DNA of 64,000 nt from Streptomyces griseus (GCF_900460065.1 NZ_UAVD01000029.1:434001-498000); one strand, 5' to 3'. Counted from the stretch's first letter, positions 1 through 9,213 are shown. Notes: generated from the sequence alone by a model not told the origin. Translations and numbers: made by a program.

Positions 1-168
1 GCCCGGCCTGACCGTGACCGCCCGGTACGGCTGAGGACAGGCGGCCGGGTTCTTCCACCCGGCATCCCGCCCCGGCCGCGCGGAAGCCGGTGAAGCGGCC
101 CCCGTCGCCAGGGCCCCGCCGCTGATCATGGCCGCCGTCAGAAATCCACGGCGTTTCATCGAGCTCAA
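1..168 (-). CDS. Secreted protein with Tat-type signal peptide, 3' end beyond the window
   Basis: Only the N-terminus of this leftward gene is present. From the ATG at 159 the protein starts M-K-R-R-G-F-L, a twin-arginine motif, followed by a hydrophobic Ala/Gly-rich segment and an A-S-A type cleavage site near residue 27, so export by the Tat route is likely. A TTG at 166-168 in the same frame has GGAGG 7 nt upstream (176-180), whereas the ATG is 16 nt away; the TTG is therefore the better-supported start. The visible mature part (about 25 residues) is too short to name. It lies about 67 nt downstream of the epoxide hydrolase gene, same strand, so may be co-transcribed. It does not look like the start of a chromoprotein apoprotein (no Sec-type signal followed by an A-P-A-F-type mature start), but the fragment is too short to exclude anything. 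Confidence 0.6.
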   Translation of the reverse strand, partial: MSSMKRRGFLTAAMISGGALATGAASPASARPGRDAGWKNPAACPQPYRAVTVRPG

Positions 169-235
169 CTTGCTACCTCCACGATTGGTCTGCCGTGCTC
201 GGTCGCGCTGTGCGGGGGGCGCTGTGCCCCTGCCG

Positions 236-1399
236 TCACCGCAGTGAACGGGCGAACGCCCGCACGTCCTGGACGAAGGGCCCGGGCTGCTCCATGGCGG
301 CGAAGTGGCCGCCGCGGTCGAATTCGGTCCACCGCGTGAGGGTGGGGAGGAGGCGTTCGGCGAAGCCGCGTACGGGACGCACCGCGTCGAAGGGGAAGGA
401 CGCGACCGCGACCGGCACGGTCAGCGGCCAAGGGCCTCCCCAGGTCCGTACGAAGTCCTCGGGGGTGTGCGTGGACTCGTAGTAGAGCTGGGCGCTGGGT
501 CCGGCCGTGGCGGTGAGCCAGTAGATCATGACGTTGGTCAGGATCCGGTCCCGGTCGATCGTCTCTTCGGTCAACTGCTTCGGATCGGACCACTCGGTGA
601 ACTTCTCGACTATCCAGGCGAGTTGGCCGACCGGCGAGTCGGTGAGGCCGTAGCTCAGGGTCTGGGGCCTGGTGGACTGGATCTTCTGCCAGCCCGCGGC
701 GTCCTGGTCGAACCGGACGGCGAAGTCCAGTCGCGCCCGGTCCGCCTCGTCCAGGTCCGCCATCGCGGCCGGATCGTCCGGCGGGAAGGTCACCAGCATG
801 TTCAGGTGCACACCGGCGACATGCTCGGGGTCGGCGAGCGCCAGCCGCAGCGAGATGGGCATGCCCCAGTCGCCGCCCTGCGCCACGTACCGGTCGTAGC
901 CGAGTTCGCGCATCAACTCCGCCCACGCGGCGGCGACCCGGGGCACGTCCCAGCCGGTCGCACCGGTGGGGCCGGAGAACCCGTACCCCGGTAGGGAGGG
1001 CACCACCACGTGGAACGCGTCGCGCGGGTCCCCGCCGTGCGCGCGCGGGTCGGTCAGCACCTCGATGACCTCGGTGAACTCGGCGAACGAGCCGGGCCAG
1101 CCGTGGGTCAGGATCAGCGGCGTCGCGTCCGGTTCGGGTGAACGCACGTGCAGCAGATGGATCCGGGCCCCGTCGATCTCGGTGAGGAACTGCGGGAAAC
1201 GGTTCAGCCGCGCCTCGGCGGTGCGCCAGTCGTAGTCGTGGAGCCAGTACTCGGTGAGTTCCTTGAGGTGGGCCAGGGGGACACCCCTCTCCCAGCCGAC
1301 TCCGGGCAGCTCGACCGGCCAGCGTGTCGCGGCCAGTCTGCGGTGCAGGTCGTCGAGGTCCTGCTGGGGAATGTCGATGCGGAAGGGGCGCACGGTCAC
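236..1399 (-). CDS. Epoxide hydrolase, SgcF-type (enediyne tailoring)
   Basis: 387-aa alpha/beta-hydrolase epoxide hydrolase with the N-terminal EHN region (residues about 1-110) seen in microsomal-type bacterial enzymes. Visible landmarks are the oxyanion motif HGWPGSF (about 97-103), the nucleophile elbow G-G-D-W-G (Asp nucleophile) and the C-terminal G-G-H-F-A-A-M-E with the catalytic His. Length matches the SgcF/NcsF2/KedF family (about 385 aa), which hydrates the epoxide on the nine-membered enediyne core to a vicinal diol. It is preceded by the FAD monooxygenase gene on the same strand with a 28-nt gap, so the two are probably one operon: monooxygenase making, and hydrolase opening, an oxygenated core. 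Family assignment is firm; substrate is inferred from the cluster. Confidence 0.88.
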   Translation of the reverse strand: MTVRPFRIDIPQQDLDDLHRRLAATRWPVELPGVGWERGVPLAHLKELTEYWLHDYDWRTAEARLNRFPQFLTEIDGARIHLLHVRSPEPDATPLILTHGWPGSFAEFTEVIEVLTDPRAHGGDPRDAFHVVVPSLPGYGFSGPTGATGWDVPRVAAAWAELMRELGYDRYVAQGGDWGMPISLRLALADPEHVAGVHLNMLVTFPPDDPAAMADLDEADRARLDFAVRFDQDAAGWQKIQSTRPQTLSYGLTDSPVGQLAWIVEKFTEWSDPKQLTEETIDRDRILTNVMIYWLTATAGPSAQLYYESTHTPEDFVRTWGGPWPLTVPVAVASFPFDAVRPVRGFAERLLPTLTRWTEFDRGGHFAAMEQPGPFVQDVRAFARSLR

Positions 1400-1427
1400 C
1401 TCTGTCGGTCGTCCGGGGCTTACGGGG

Positions 1428-2813
1428 TCAGGCGATCTTCTCCGGCGCCGGGACCTCGCGGCCCGGCGGTGCGGGGGGCCTGCGGGCCGCGTGCCGCAGT
1501 ACCCGCAGCACGGTGGCCGGACGCATCAGGGACTGCGGCGGCTCCATGAGCCCGGCCACCCGCATCAGCGCGTTGGTGAGGGCGGGGTCGTGGACCGCGG
1601 CCTTCTGGACCCGGGTGACGTAGGCGTTGGCCAGCCGGACCCGGGCCGGGCGCGGCGCCTCGACCCCCGCGTAACCGAGGTCCGCGCCCGCCGAGAACTC
1701 CCAGGGGGAGTCGATCTCGCGGGAGATGTCCCGCAGGAAGGGGAGGGGCTCCGGCGCGTGTCCCGCCCGCAGGTGCCGTTCCAGCACGAGGGACTGCAGG
1801 GCCGCGACGGTCATGCCCTGGGCGTACACCGGGTTGAAGCTGCACACCGCGTCCCCCATGACCAGCAGTCTCTCGGGGAAGCGGTCCAGCCGCTCGTAGT
1901 GCCGCCTCCGGCTGGCCGGGAAGCGGTGCATGACCGGGGCGTCGAGAGCTTCCGCGTTCCGTACTGCTTCGTGGATGTCCGGGACGGGCAGCGACCGGGT
2001 GAAGCGGTCGAACTCCTCGGGATCGGTCGGCGGGTGGTCGCCGAGCACCCCCGTCAGGGAGAGCTCGACCTGATGGCCTTCACCCGGTGTGCGGTAGAAG
2101 AAGGCCCCGCGCGGATGCGAGGGGGTCGCCGCCGGAATGATCGCCAGGTCGCTCCCGAAGGGGTCCGACGACAGCCGGTAGTGCCGGGTCGTGTAGGCCA
2201 GGTCGATCTTGACCTGTTCCTCCTCGGGCCGCCGGTAGCCGAATTCGTCCAGCCACGCGGGGGTGCGCGAACCCCGGCCCGTGGTGTCGACCACCAGGTC
2301 GGCGGCGAGCTCCCGCTGCTCGGCGTCCTCGGCCGTCGGGCGTACCCTCACCCCGGTGACCCGGCGCCGGTCGGAGCTCGTGACCAGCCCCAGCACATCG
2401 TGCTCCTCCAGGAACGTGATGCCGGTGAGCGCCTGCACGCGGAGGCGCAGGTGGTACTCCAGCACGGGCCGGGTGGCGGGCACCGAGACCAGCCCGGTGC
2501 GGGCGGGCCGCAGCAGCCGGCCGTTGAAGTACCAGCGGATGTCGCCGCTGAAGTCCCCCGGCCTGATCCCCGCCTCGACCAGCTCCTCCGTGAGGCCCGG
2601 GAACAAGGACTCGAGTATCTGGTGGCCCCGTGCGACCAGACCGTGGGCGTGTCTGCCGTGCGGCACTCCGCGCCGCGGCCCCCGCACGCCGGTGAGCCGG
2701 TCGCGGTCCACGACGACGACCTCGGTGTAGTGCCGGGCGAGAGCCCGGGCGGCCAGCAGCCCCGCGATGCTCCCGCCCAGCACTACCGCACGATCCCCGA
2801 TGCGCTCACTCAT
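1428..2813 (-). CDS. FAD-dependent monooxygenase (PHBH-like fold)
   Basis: 461-aa flavoprotein monooxygenase. The N-terminus M-S-E-R-I-G-D-R-A-V-V-L-G-G-S-I-A-G-L carries the Rossmann FAD-binding motif (G-x-S-I-A-G variant). The second FAD motif, M-G-D-A-V-C-S-F-N-P-V-Y-A-Q-G-M, lies near residue 320, and a D-T-T-G-R-G-S segment lies mid-protein. The ATG at 2811-2813 was chosen because a GAGAGGGG ribosome site precedes it; the open frame extends to 3062, but the extra residues are low-complexity and not flavoprotein-like. The gene is divergent from the DUF2306 gene and immediately upstream of the epoxide hydrolase. In enediyne clusters such flavoenzymes oxidise the core or an aromatic appendage; the actual substrate here is not deducible. 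A halogenase is unlikely because no G-W-x-W-x-I-P motif is seen. Confidence 0.8.
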   Translation of the reverse strand: MSERIGDRAVVLGGSIAGLLAARALARHYTEVVVVDRDRLTGVRGPRRGVPHGRHAHGLVARGHQILESLFPGLTEELVEAGIRPGDFSGDIRWYFNGRLLRPARTGLVSVPATRPVLEYHLRLRVQALTGITFLEEHDVLGLVTSSDRRRVTGVRVRPTAEDAEQRELAADLVVDTTGRGSRTPAWLDEFGYRRPEEEQVKIDLAYTTRHYRLSSDPFGSDLAIIPAATPSHPRGAFFYRTPGEGHQVELSLTGVLGDHPPTDPEEFDRFTRSLPVPDIHEAVRNAEALDAPVMHRFPASRRRHYERLDRFPERLLVMGDAVCSFNPVYAQGMTVAALQSLVLERHLRAGHAPEPLPFLRDISREIDSPWEFSAGADLGYAGVEAPRPARVRLANAYVTRVQKAAVHDPALTNALMRVAGLMEPPQSLMRPATVLRVLRHAARRPPAPPGREVPAPEKIA

Positions 2814-3060
2814 CGTGATCCCCTCTCTGCAGACCACCGGCTGATCTCCCAGCGCATCCTGGTGTGCTCCGCCGGGTGCCGCTTCTTCTGGATTGCGCTG
2901 CTGGAAAGAACCCTCCCCACCCGACCTCTCCGCGAGCGAGGGCACGTCGGATTTCGGATCGAGTCGGGCGCGGGGCGCGCAGAGCAACCTGAAAGATGCC
3001 GGGCGTCTGAACGGGTGTGACGCTGACGCCCATTGAAGCCCGTCGGACGGAAGGACCTCC

Positions 3061-3783
3061 ATGGCTCAGCAGACCGAACCGGCCGACATCACCCTGCCCT
3101 CCCCGGACCGGAAGGACGGGCCCGCGCCCGAGCAGGACCCGTCGCGCCCGGGCAGGGCCTGGTGGCGCCGCCCCTGGCCCCTTCTGCTGGCCCTGCTCGT
3201 CACGCTGTTCCTCGTCGACGAACTGACGGCCTACCTGGGGCTGGACCCGTCGGAGGCACGGATCACGCTGAACGAGGACGTGCCGCTGCACTACCCGCTG
3301 CTCGTCGCGCACATCGGCTTCGGCACCATCGCCCTGGTCACCGTGGTTCTCCAGGTCTGGCCGCTGCTGCGCCGCAACCATCCGCGGATCCACCGGGCCA
3401 GCGGCCGCCTCTACGTGTTCGCCGGAGCGCTGCCCAGTGCCGTACTGGCTCTGGCGATCATGCCGCTGATGCCCGCGTGGCAGGGCACCATCGGCGTCGC
3501 GGTCCACGCGCTCCTGTGGATCGGCACCACCACCATGGGGTACCGCGCGGCGCGCAAGCGGCAGTACGACGACCACCGGCGCTGGATGCTGTACAGCTTC
3601 GCCCTCGCGACGGGCGTGCTGTGGGGACGGGCCATGGTCAACGTCATGACGTACGCCGAGCTGAACATCGACGTGGGATACCTCTTCGAGGTGGCTCGCT
3701 GGCTCGGCTGGATGATCAACCTCATGCTCGTCCAGTGGTGGCTGGACCGCAGGCCGAACCGGCCCGCACCCGCGCCCGTCTGA
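3061..3783 (+). CDS. DUF2306-type integral membrane protein
   Basis: 240-aa membrane protein. A hydrophilic charged N-terminus (about 35 residues) is followed by several hydrophobic helices: around W-P-L-L-L-A-L-L-V-T-L-F-L, a loop reading L-V-A-H-I-G-F-G-T-I-A-L, then further helices in the second half. Paired His and Arg residues at helix borders (H-P-R-I-H-R-A-S-G-R-L-Y and D-D-H-R-R-W-M-L-Y-S) resemble the DUF2306 family of predicted haem- or redox-associated membrane proteins of unknown function. GGAAGGA sits about 10 nt before the ATG. It stands 85 nt upstream of a P450 gene on the same strand and could be its operon leader. I cannot assign a biochemical role. Confidence 0.7.
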   Translation: MAQQTEPADITLPSPDRKDGPAPEQDPSRPGRAWWRRPWPLLLALLVTLFLVDELTAYLGLDPSEARITLNEDVPLHYPLLVAHIGFGTIALVTVVLQVWPLLRRNHPRIHRASGRLYVFAGALPSAVLALAIMPLMPAWQGTIGVAVHALLWIGTTTMGYRAARKRQYDDHRRWMLYSFALATGVLWGRAMVNVMTYAELNIDVGYLFEVARWLGWMINLMLVQWWLDRRPNRPAPAPV

Positions 3784-3868
3784 CGGCCGCCCCGCTGCCC
3801 TACGGACCGGTGACGCCCGTCCGACGGCCCCGCCACCGCCCGCCTCACCGATCAGCCGACCCCTGGAG

Positions 3869-5113
3869 ATGGTTGTGGAAAGCCGTTGCCCGGTTGTCAT
3901 CGACCGCACGGGCCAGAACATCCACGCGGAAGCCGACCGCCTGCGCGAGCAGGGACCCGTCGCCCGGGTGGAACTCCCCGGCGGCGTACGGGCCTGGTCC
4001 GTCACCGGTTACGACGTCGCCCTCAGCGTTCTCGGCGACCAGCGGTTCTCCAAGGATCCGCGCAAACACTGGACCGCGTACGCGAACGGGGAGATCGGGG
4101 ACGACTTCCCGCTCATCGGCTGGGTCCTCATGGACAACCTGACCACCGCGCACGGCAGCGACCACAGCCGACTGCGCAGACTCACCGCGAAGGCGTTCAC
4201 CCCGCGCCGGGTCAGCGCCATGCGCTCCGCCATCGAACAGGCCTGTACCGAACTGCTGGACGAGCTGGCCGAGAGCGGACCCGGCGACAAGGTCGACCTC
4301 AAAGCGCGCTTCGCCCACCCCCTTCCGGCGCGTGTCATCTGCGACCTGGTGGGCGTGGCGCCGCAGGACCGTGCCGCCATGCTGCGCGGCGGCGAAGTCA
4401 ACGTCGACACCACCACCTCGCCCGAGGACGCCGCGGCCAACGTCGAACGATGGCACCAGGAGATGCACGAGTTCGTCGAGAGCAAACGCAGGACGCCCGG
4501 CGACGACCTGACGAGCGACCTCATCGCCGCCCAGGAGGAGGACGGCTCCCGGCTGAGTCCGTCCGAGCTCGTCGGCACCCTGCACCTCATGCTCGGCACC
4601 GGCACCGAACCGGTCATGAATCTCATAGCCAACGCCGTCCACCTGCTGCTCACCCACCCCGAGCAGCGCGCAGAGCTCCGAGCCGGCCGGATCAGCTGGG
4701 ACGACGTCATCGAGGAGACGCTGCGGGCCGAGGCCCCGGTCGCCCACCTGCCGTTCCGCTTCCCCACCGAGGACGTCGAGATCGGCGGGGTCACCATCCC
4801 CCGGGGCGATCCCGTCCTGATCGCCTTCGCCGCCGCCGGACGCGACCCCGCCGTGCACGGCCCGAGCGCCGGCCGGTTCGACCCGTCCAGGGCCGACAAG
4901 GCCCACCTGGCCTTCGGCCACGGCATCTACCGCTGCATCGGCATGCCCTTGGCCCGGGAGGAGGCCAGGATCGTGCTCCCCGCTCTCTTCACCCGCTTCC
5001 CCGACCTCGATCTGGCCGTGGCCCCCGAGGACATCGAGCCGCAGGGCAGCTTCATCATGAACGGGCTGCGCACTCTCCCCGTACGGCTGAGGAGTGAGGG
5101 GGCGGGCCGATGA
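3869..5113 (+). CDS. Cytochrome P450 (CYP107-like)
   Basis: 414-aa soluble bacterial P450. The haem ligand is Cys356 in F-G-H-G-I-Y-R-C-I-G. The K-helix motif (E-E-T-L-R) and the meander are present. The I-helix reads L-G-T-G-T-E-P where the family norm is A-G-x-(D/E)-T, so the conserved oxygen-activating Thr position is Pro; this occurs in some P450s that use a substrate hydroxyl instead. The ATG at 3869 abuts GGAG; a GTG at 3875 would have better spacing (7 nt) and loses only two residues. It overlaps the alcohol dehydrogenase start by 4 nt (ATGA), so the pair is translationally coupled: hydroxylation followed by oxidation to ketone or aldehyde is a reasonable but unproven reading. Confidence 0.88.
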   Translation: MVVESRCPVVIDRTGQNIHAEADRLREQGPVARVELPGGVRAWSVTGYDVALSVLGDQRFSKDPRKHWTAYANGEIGDDFPLIGWVLMDNLTTAHGSDHSRLRRLTAKAFTPRRVSAMRSAIEQACTELLDELAESGPGDKVDLKARFAHPLPARVICDLVGVAPQDRAAMLRGGEVNVDTTTSPEDAAANVERWHQEMHEFVESKRRTPGDDLTSDLIAAQEEDGSRLSPSELVGTLHLMLGTGTEPVMNLIANAVHLLLTHPEQRAELRAGRISWDDVIEETLRAEAPVAHLPFRFPTEDVEIGGVTIPRGDPVLIAFAAAGRDPAVHGPSAGRFDPSRADKAHLAFGHGIYRCIGMPLAREEARIVLPALFTRFPDLDLAVAPEDIEPQGSFIMNGLRTLPVRLRSEGAGR

Positions 5114-6126
5114 AGGCCGCCGTCATCCCCGCGGTCAACGCCCGCTGGGAGATCCAGGAGGTTCCGACGCCCCGGCCGGGCCCCGGCGAGGTGCTCGTCA
5201 AGGTGCACGCCTGCGGACTCTGCCACAACGACCTCTGGACCGCCCAGGGCGTCTTCCCCTTCCCGTCGTGCGATCCGGCGATCACGGGGCACGAGGCGGC
5301 GGGCGAGGTCGTCGAACTGGGGCCGGGCACCACCACCCGCGAGGTGGGCGACCGCGTCGGCACCACCTGGGTCCAGGCCACCTGCGGCCGGTGCGCCTAC
5401 TGCCGGCGCAACCTTCCGCTGACCGGCCAGTCCGCCATGTCCTGCGCGGCGCCGGTGATGACCGGCCTGACCGTGCAGGGCGGCCACGCCGAGTACCTCT
5501 GCGTGGCCGCCGCGAGCACCGTGCTCCTCCCCGACGGGTTGGACTACGCGACGGCCGCGCCCGTCCTCTGCGCGGGCTACACCGCCTGGAGCGCCCTGCG
5601 GGTGAGCGAACCGCGGCCGCACGAGCGGATCGCCGTCCTCGGCATCGGAGGCCTCGGGCACCTTGCCGTGCAGTACTCCCGGGCCTGCGGGTACGAGACC
5701 GTCGCCATCACCCGCTCCGCCGAGAAGCACGAGGTCTCCACGAGACTCGGGGCCGACCTCGTGGTCCGCGACGGGGAGGAGCTGCGCGAGGCCGGCGGCG
5801 CCGACGTCGTCCTGGTCACCGGCACGTCCTACGAGGCGGCGACGGACGCCCTCCAGGGACTGCGGACCGGCGGGCGGATCGTGCTCGCCACCATCGACCC
5901 GGCGGGTTCGTTCACCATCGATCCCGCCACCCCGTTCTGGGCCCGGGGCCAGCGTGTGCTGGGCGCCACCCACCACGGGCTGCGGTACCTGACCGAGGCG
6001 CTCGACCTGGTCGCGGAGGGCGCGGTGACCCCGATGACGGAGGTCTTTCCGATGGACGCGGTCGCGGACGCCGTCGACAAGGTGGAGAAGGGCGAGGTCC
6101 GCTTCCGCGCCGTCGTGACCTACTGA
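5110..6126 (+). CDS. Zinc-dependent alcohol dehydrogenase (MDR family)
   Basis: 338-aa medium-chain dehydrogenase. The catalytic zinc motif is at the N-terminus (A-C-G-L-C-H-N-D, then G-H-E-A-A-G). A structural zinc loop has four Cys (C-G-R-C-A-Y-C ... M-S-C, about 97-117). The Rossmann G-I-G-G-L-G-H-L-A-V sits near residue 178. Cofactor preference (NAD or NADP) cannot be read with certainty. The start codon overlaps the P450 stop, so it is coupled to that gene and probably oxidises its product or a related alcohol in the enediyne pathway. The gene ends at a strong hairpin shared with the convergent YCII gene. Confidence 0.9.
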   Translation: MKAAVIPAVNARWEIQEVPTPRPGPGEVLVKVHACGLCHNDLWTAQGVFPFPSCDPAITGHEAAGEVVELGPGTTTREVGDRVGTTWVQATCGRCAYCRRNLPLTGQSAMSCAAPVMTGLTVQGGHAEYLCVAAASTVLLPDGLDYATAAPVLCAGYTAWSALRVSEPRPHERIAVLGIGGLGHLAVQYSRACGYETVAITRSAEKHEVSTRLGADLVVRDGEELREAGGADVVLVTGTSYEAATDALQGLRTGGRIVLATIDPAGSFTIDPATPFWARGQRVLGATHHGLRYLTEALDLVAEGAVTPMTEVFPMDAVADAVDKVEKGEVRFRAVVTY

Positions 6127-6163
6127 GCCGCGTCAGAGCGCGGCGGGGCGGTGCGACGCACCC

Positions 6164-6192
6164 GAGGGCCCGCCCCGCCCGGGCGGGCCCTC
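6164..6192. terminator. Bidirectional terminator between alcohol dehydrogenase and YCII gene
   Basis: Perfect 12-bp inverted repeat: GAGGGCCCGCCC at 6164-6175, loop cgccc, GGGCGGGCCCTC at 6181-6192. It lies 40 nt past the dehydrogenase stop and touches the last codon of the convergent gene. There is no U-run, as is usual in actinomycetes. Confidence 0.75.
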
Positions 6193-6532
6193 AGCCGAGC
6201 GGACGGACTTCGACGCCGGACAGCCGGGCGTCGGGGATACGGGCCGCGATCTCCAGCGCCCGTTCCACGCTCACGCAGTCGACGATGTCGTAGCCGGCCA
6301 TGTGCTCCTTGACCTCGGCGAAGGGGCCGTCGGTGGTGAGCGCCGCACCGTCGCGCACCCGAACGGTCCTGCTCTGCGAGGGCGCGGCCAGCACCGAACC
6401 GCCGACCCACTCACCGGACTCGACGAGCTCCTCGATCAGAGCCGCGTGCTCGGGCCCGAGCGCCGCACGCTCCTCGTCGGACAACGCCTCCCACACCGCG
6501 GGGTTGCTGTAGATCAGGAGCATGTACTTCAT
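6191..6532 (-). CDS. YCII/DGPF-domain protein
   Basis: 113-aa protein starting M-K-Y-M-L-L-I-Y, the usual opening of the YCII-related (DGPF) family, with the diagnostic T-D-G-P-F-A-E-V-K-E motif near residue 75 and the family's conserved Asp/His region. These small ferredoxin-fold proteins are widespread in actinomycetes and often accompany ECF sigma factors; their reaction is unknown. GAGGAG lies 11 nt upstream of the ATG. It is convergent with the alcohol dehydrogenase and divergent from the MFS exporter. No direct link to enediyne assembly is known; it may be a bystander. Confidence 0.85.
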   Translation of the reverse strand: MKYMLLIYSNPAVWEALSDEERAALGPEHAALIEELVESGEWVGGSVLAAPSQSRTVRVRDGAALTTDGPFAEVKEHMAGYDIVDCVSVERALEIAARIPDARLSGVEVRPLG

Positions 6533-6809
6533 GGCGCTTTCTCTCCTCGTACTCGAAGCCCGAACGGGCCGGGCGCGTCGGCTGTCCGCCAGGGGCCCCG
6601 GCCCGCACGCGCGGATGCTCCGCACCGCGCGATGCTACACGCGGGCCACCGCCGGGGGTGTTCGCCGCGTGCGTGGGTGACCTGCCGCCGGCCGGGAGAA
6701 TCAGGCGGATCAATCGCGCGAGATGTGTAGAGATCCGCGGGTCCGCTCCGACTCATGGACGAGGGCGCACGCACCGCCGCCCCCGGCCGCTCGACCACGG
6801 AGGAAACAC

Positions 6810-8396
6810 ATGGATACGCGGACCCCGTCCGGAACACCGCCACGGGCGGGACGGCGGGAATGGATCGGGCTGGCCGTGCTGGCACTGCCCACCCTGCTGC
6901 TGGCCCTCGACCTCAGCGTGCTGTACCTGGCACTGCCGAGCATCGGCGCCGACCTCGGGGCCAGCAGTACCCAGTTGCTGTGGATCACCGACGTGTACGG
7001 GTTCATGACCGCCGGGTTCCTGGTGACCATGGGCACCCTGGGGGACCGGATCGGCCGCCGGAAGCTGCTTCTCTTCGGCGCCGCGGCCTTCGGCGTGGCC
7101 TCGGCGGTGGCCGCCTTCTCCACCAGCCCCGGCATGCTGATCGGGGCCCGGGCCGCCATGGGCGTCGCGGGGGCGACGCTGATGCCCTCGACGCTGGCGC
7201 TGATCAGCAACATGTTCCGCGACCCGAAGCAGCGGGGCATGGCCATCGGCGTCTGGATGAGCTGCTTCATGGGCGGAGCCGCCGCCGGGCCCGTGATCGG
7301 CGGCGCGCTGCTGGAGCGCTTCTGGTGGGGCTCGGTCCTCCTGGTCGGCGTGCCGGTGATGGTGCTGCTGCTGGTGGCGGCGCCGCTGATGCTGCCGGAG
7401 TACCGCGGCGGCGGCGGCCGACTCGACCCGGTCAGCGTCGCCGTCTCCCTGGCCGCGCTGCTGCCCGTGATCTACGGCATGAAGGAACTGGCGAGGGGCG
7501 GCTCGTGGTTGGTCCCCGGTCTGTTGATCGTGGTCGGCGTGGCTTTCGGCGTGATCTTCGTACGGCGGCAGCGACGACTGGAAAGCCCCCTGCTCGACGT
7601 ACGGCTCTTCGGCAACCTGGCCTTCAGCTCGTCGCTGGTCACCCTGATGTTCGGAGTCGCCACCCAGGGCGGGATCATGCTCCTGGTCACGCAGTACCTG
7701 CAGAGCGTGGAAGGGCTGTCGCCGCTGCGGGCGGGACTGTGGCTGGTCCCCTCCTCCCTGGCGATGGTGGCCGGCAGCCTGTTGGCCCCGTCCCTCGCAC
7801 AGCGCAGCAGCCCCCGGCTCGTCATCGCCGGCGGGATGGCTCTCGCCTCGGCGGGCTTCCTCGTCCTCGCCCTGCTCGACATCTCGGACGGCCTCGGCAT
7901 GCTGGTGGCCGGTATCGTACCGGTCTTCCTGGGCGTCGGACTCATGGGCGCCGTCTGCCAGGATCTGATCGTCGGCACGGTCCGGCCCGAGAAGGCGGGG
8001 TCGGCGGCGTCCCTCTCGCAGACGAGCGGCGACTTCGGCATCGCGTTCGGCGTCGCGACGCTGGGGAGCGTCGGCGCCGCCGTGTACGGCAGCCGGATGT
8101 CCGGCCTCGACCTGTCAGGGGTGCCCGCCGGGGCCCGGGAGGCGTCCCGCGAGACCATCGGGGAGGCCCTGGCTGCCGCCGCGCGACTGGACGGTCCCGT
8201 TGCCACCGGCCTGATCGCCGATGCTCGCGAAGCCTTCACCGCCGGACTCAACATCGCCGCCGCGGCCAGCGCCGTCCTCGTCGCCGCGCTCGCCGTCCTC
8301 GCGTACACCGCGCTGCGCCCACCGGTCCCGTCGGATCCGGTCGCCTCCGAGGGAGAGGCCGTGGCCACGGAGCGGTCGGTCGCCGACTCCGGCTGA
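6810..8396 (+). CDS. MFS drug exporter, 14-TMS DHA2 (EmrB/QacA) family
   Basis: 528-aa integral membrane exporter with about 14 hydrophobic helices. The loop between helices 2 and 3 holds motif A (G-T-L-G-D-R-I-G-R-R-K), and helix 1 has the DHA2 pattern L-L-A-L-D-L-S-V-L-Y-L-A-L-P. The ATG at 6810 follows GGAGGAAA. It resembles the SgcB-type transporters placed in enediyne clusters for product efflux and self-resistance, and it is the only dedicated exporter in the left region. The C-terminal tail (about 20 residues) is acidic and soluble. Role in self-protection is an inference from context. Confidence 0.88.
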   Translation: MDTRTPSGTPPRAGRREWIGLAVLALPTLLLALDLSVLYLALPSIGADLGASSTQLLWITDVYGFMTAGFLVTMGTLGDRIGRRKLLLFGAAAFGVASAVAAFSTSPGMLIGARAAMGVAGATLMPSTLALISNMFRDPKQRGMAIGVWMSCFMGGAAAGPVIGGALLERFWWGSVLLVGVPVMVLLLVAAPLMLPEYRGGGGRLDPVSVAVSLAALLPVIYGMKELARGGSWLVPGLLIVVGVAFGVIFVRRQRRLESPLLDVRLFGNLAFSSSLVTLMFGVATQGGIMLLVTQYLQSVEGLSPLRAGLWLVPSSLAMVAGSLLAPSLAQRSSPRLVIAGGMALASAGFLVLALLDISDGLGMLVAGIVPVFLGVGLMGAVCQDLIVGTVRPEKAGSAASLSQTSGDFGIAFGVATLGSVGAAVYGSRMSGLDLSGVPAGAREASRETIGEALAAAARLDGPVATGLIADAREAFTAGLNIAAAASAVLVAALAVLAYTALRPPVPSDPVASEGEAVATERSVADSG

Positions 8397-8520
8397 GGCG
8401 GGCGGAAGAACACGGCCGGCCGCGCTCCGGGCGGACGGCGGCACGGCACCGTTCCGGGGCTCAGCGCCCCGCTCCCGCCGTCGCCCCGCGCCCGTGGCAC
8501 ATCGAGAAAGGAACACCCCC

Positions 8521-9213
8521 ATGACCGAAGCAGAGAAGCAGCAGTCCCTTCCCCGAATCGTCTCGCCGCAGGAGTGGCTCGCCGCGCGCCGCGAGTTCCT
8601 CGTCAGGGAGAAGGAGTTCACCCGCGCCCGGGACGCCCTCAACGCCCAGCGCCGCGAACTCCCCATGGTGGCGGTGGAGAAGGACTACGTCTTCGAGGGC
8701 CCGGACGGCGACGTGGGGCTCCTCGACCTGTTCGAGGGCCGGCGCCAGCTCATCGTCCACCACGTGATGTTCGATCCGTCCTGGGACGAGGGCTGTTCGA
8801 GCTGCCGTTTCCAGATCCGCGACCTGGGCCATCTGCCGCACCTGCACGAGCGCGGTACCAGCCTGGCGCTGGTCTCGCGCGCACCGTACGCCAAGATCCA
8901 GCGCTACAAGGAGCGGATGGGGTGGAGCGTTCCCTACTTCTCCTCGTACGGAAGCCACTTCAACTACGACTTCCACGCGACCCTCGACGAGTCGAAGCAG
9001 CCGTTGCTGATCAACTTCCGGACCAAGGAGGAGCACGAGGAAGCGGTCGGACCGTGGGACGTGTGGGGCCACGAACTGCCCGCGGTCAGCGTCTTCCTGA
9101 GTGAGGGCGACACCATTTACCACACCTACTCGTCCTTCTCCCGCGGGCTGGACATCCTGCTCTTCACCCTCAACTACCTCGACCTCACGCCCCTGGGCAG
9201 GGACGGCGGCTGA
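8521..9213 (+). CDS. DUF899 thioredoxin-fold protein
   Basis: 230-aa soluble protein of the DUF899 family. It starts with the family's P-x-I-V-S-P-Q-E-W-L-A-A-R segment, then R-R-E-L-P-M-V, and a central D-E-G-C-S-S-C-R-F region at about residues 89-99 with two Cys in a C-x-x-C arrangement, the thioredoxin-like position. The last third carries the conserved Tyr/Phe-rich F-S-S-Y-G-S-H-F-N-Y-D-F-H. A ribosome site (GAAAGGA) precedes the ATG. Family members are predicted redox proteins of unknown substrate; several are found in antibiotic clusters. It lies between the exporter and the glycosyltransferase and shares their direction, so it may belong to their transcription unit. Confidence 0.85.
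   Translation: MTEAEKQQSLPRIVSPQEWLAARREFLVREKEFTRARDALNAQRRELPMVAVEKDYVFEGPDGDVGLLDLFEGRRQLIVHHVMFDPSWDEGCSSCRFQIRDLGHLPHLHERGTSLALVSRAPYAKIQRYKERMGWSVPYFSSYGSHFNYDFHATLDESKQPLLINFRTKEEHEEAVGPWDVWGHELPAVSVFLSEGDTIYHTYSSFSRGLDILLFTLNYLDLTPLGRDGG

Noticed and set aside
1..168. Chromoprotein apoprotein (CagA/NcsA type)
   Set aside because: The signal peptide is twin-arginine type and the visible mature part does not resemble apoproteins; too short to go further.
2814..3062. N-terminal extension of the FAD monooxygenase
   Set aside because: Extra residues are not flavoprotein-like; the Rossmann motif begins right after the ATG at 2813, which has a ribosome site.
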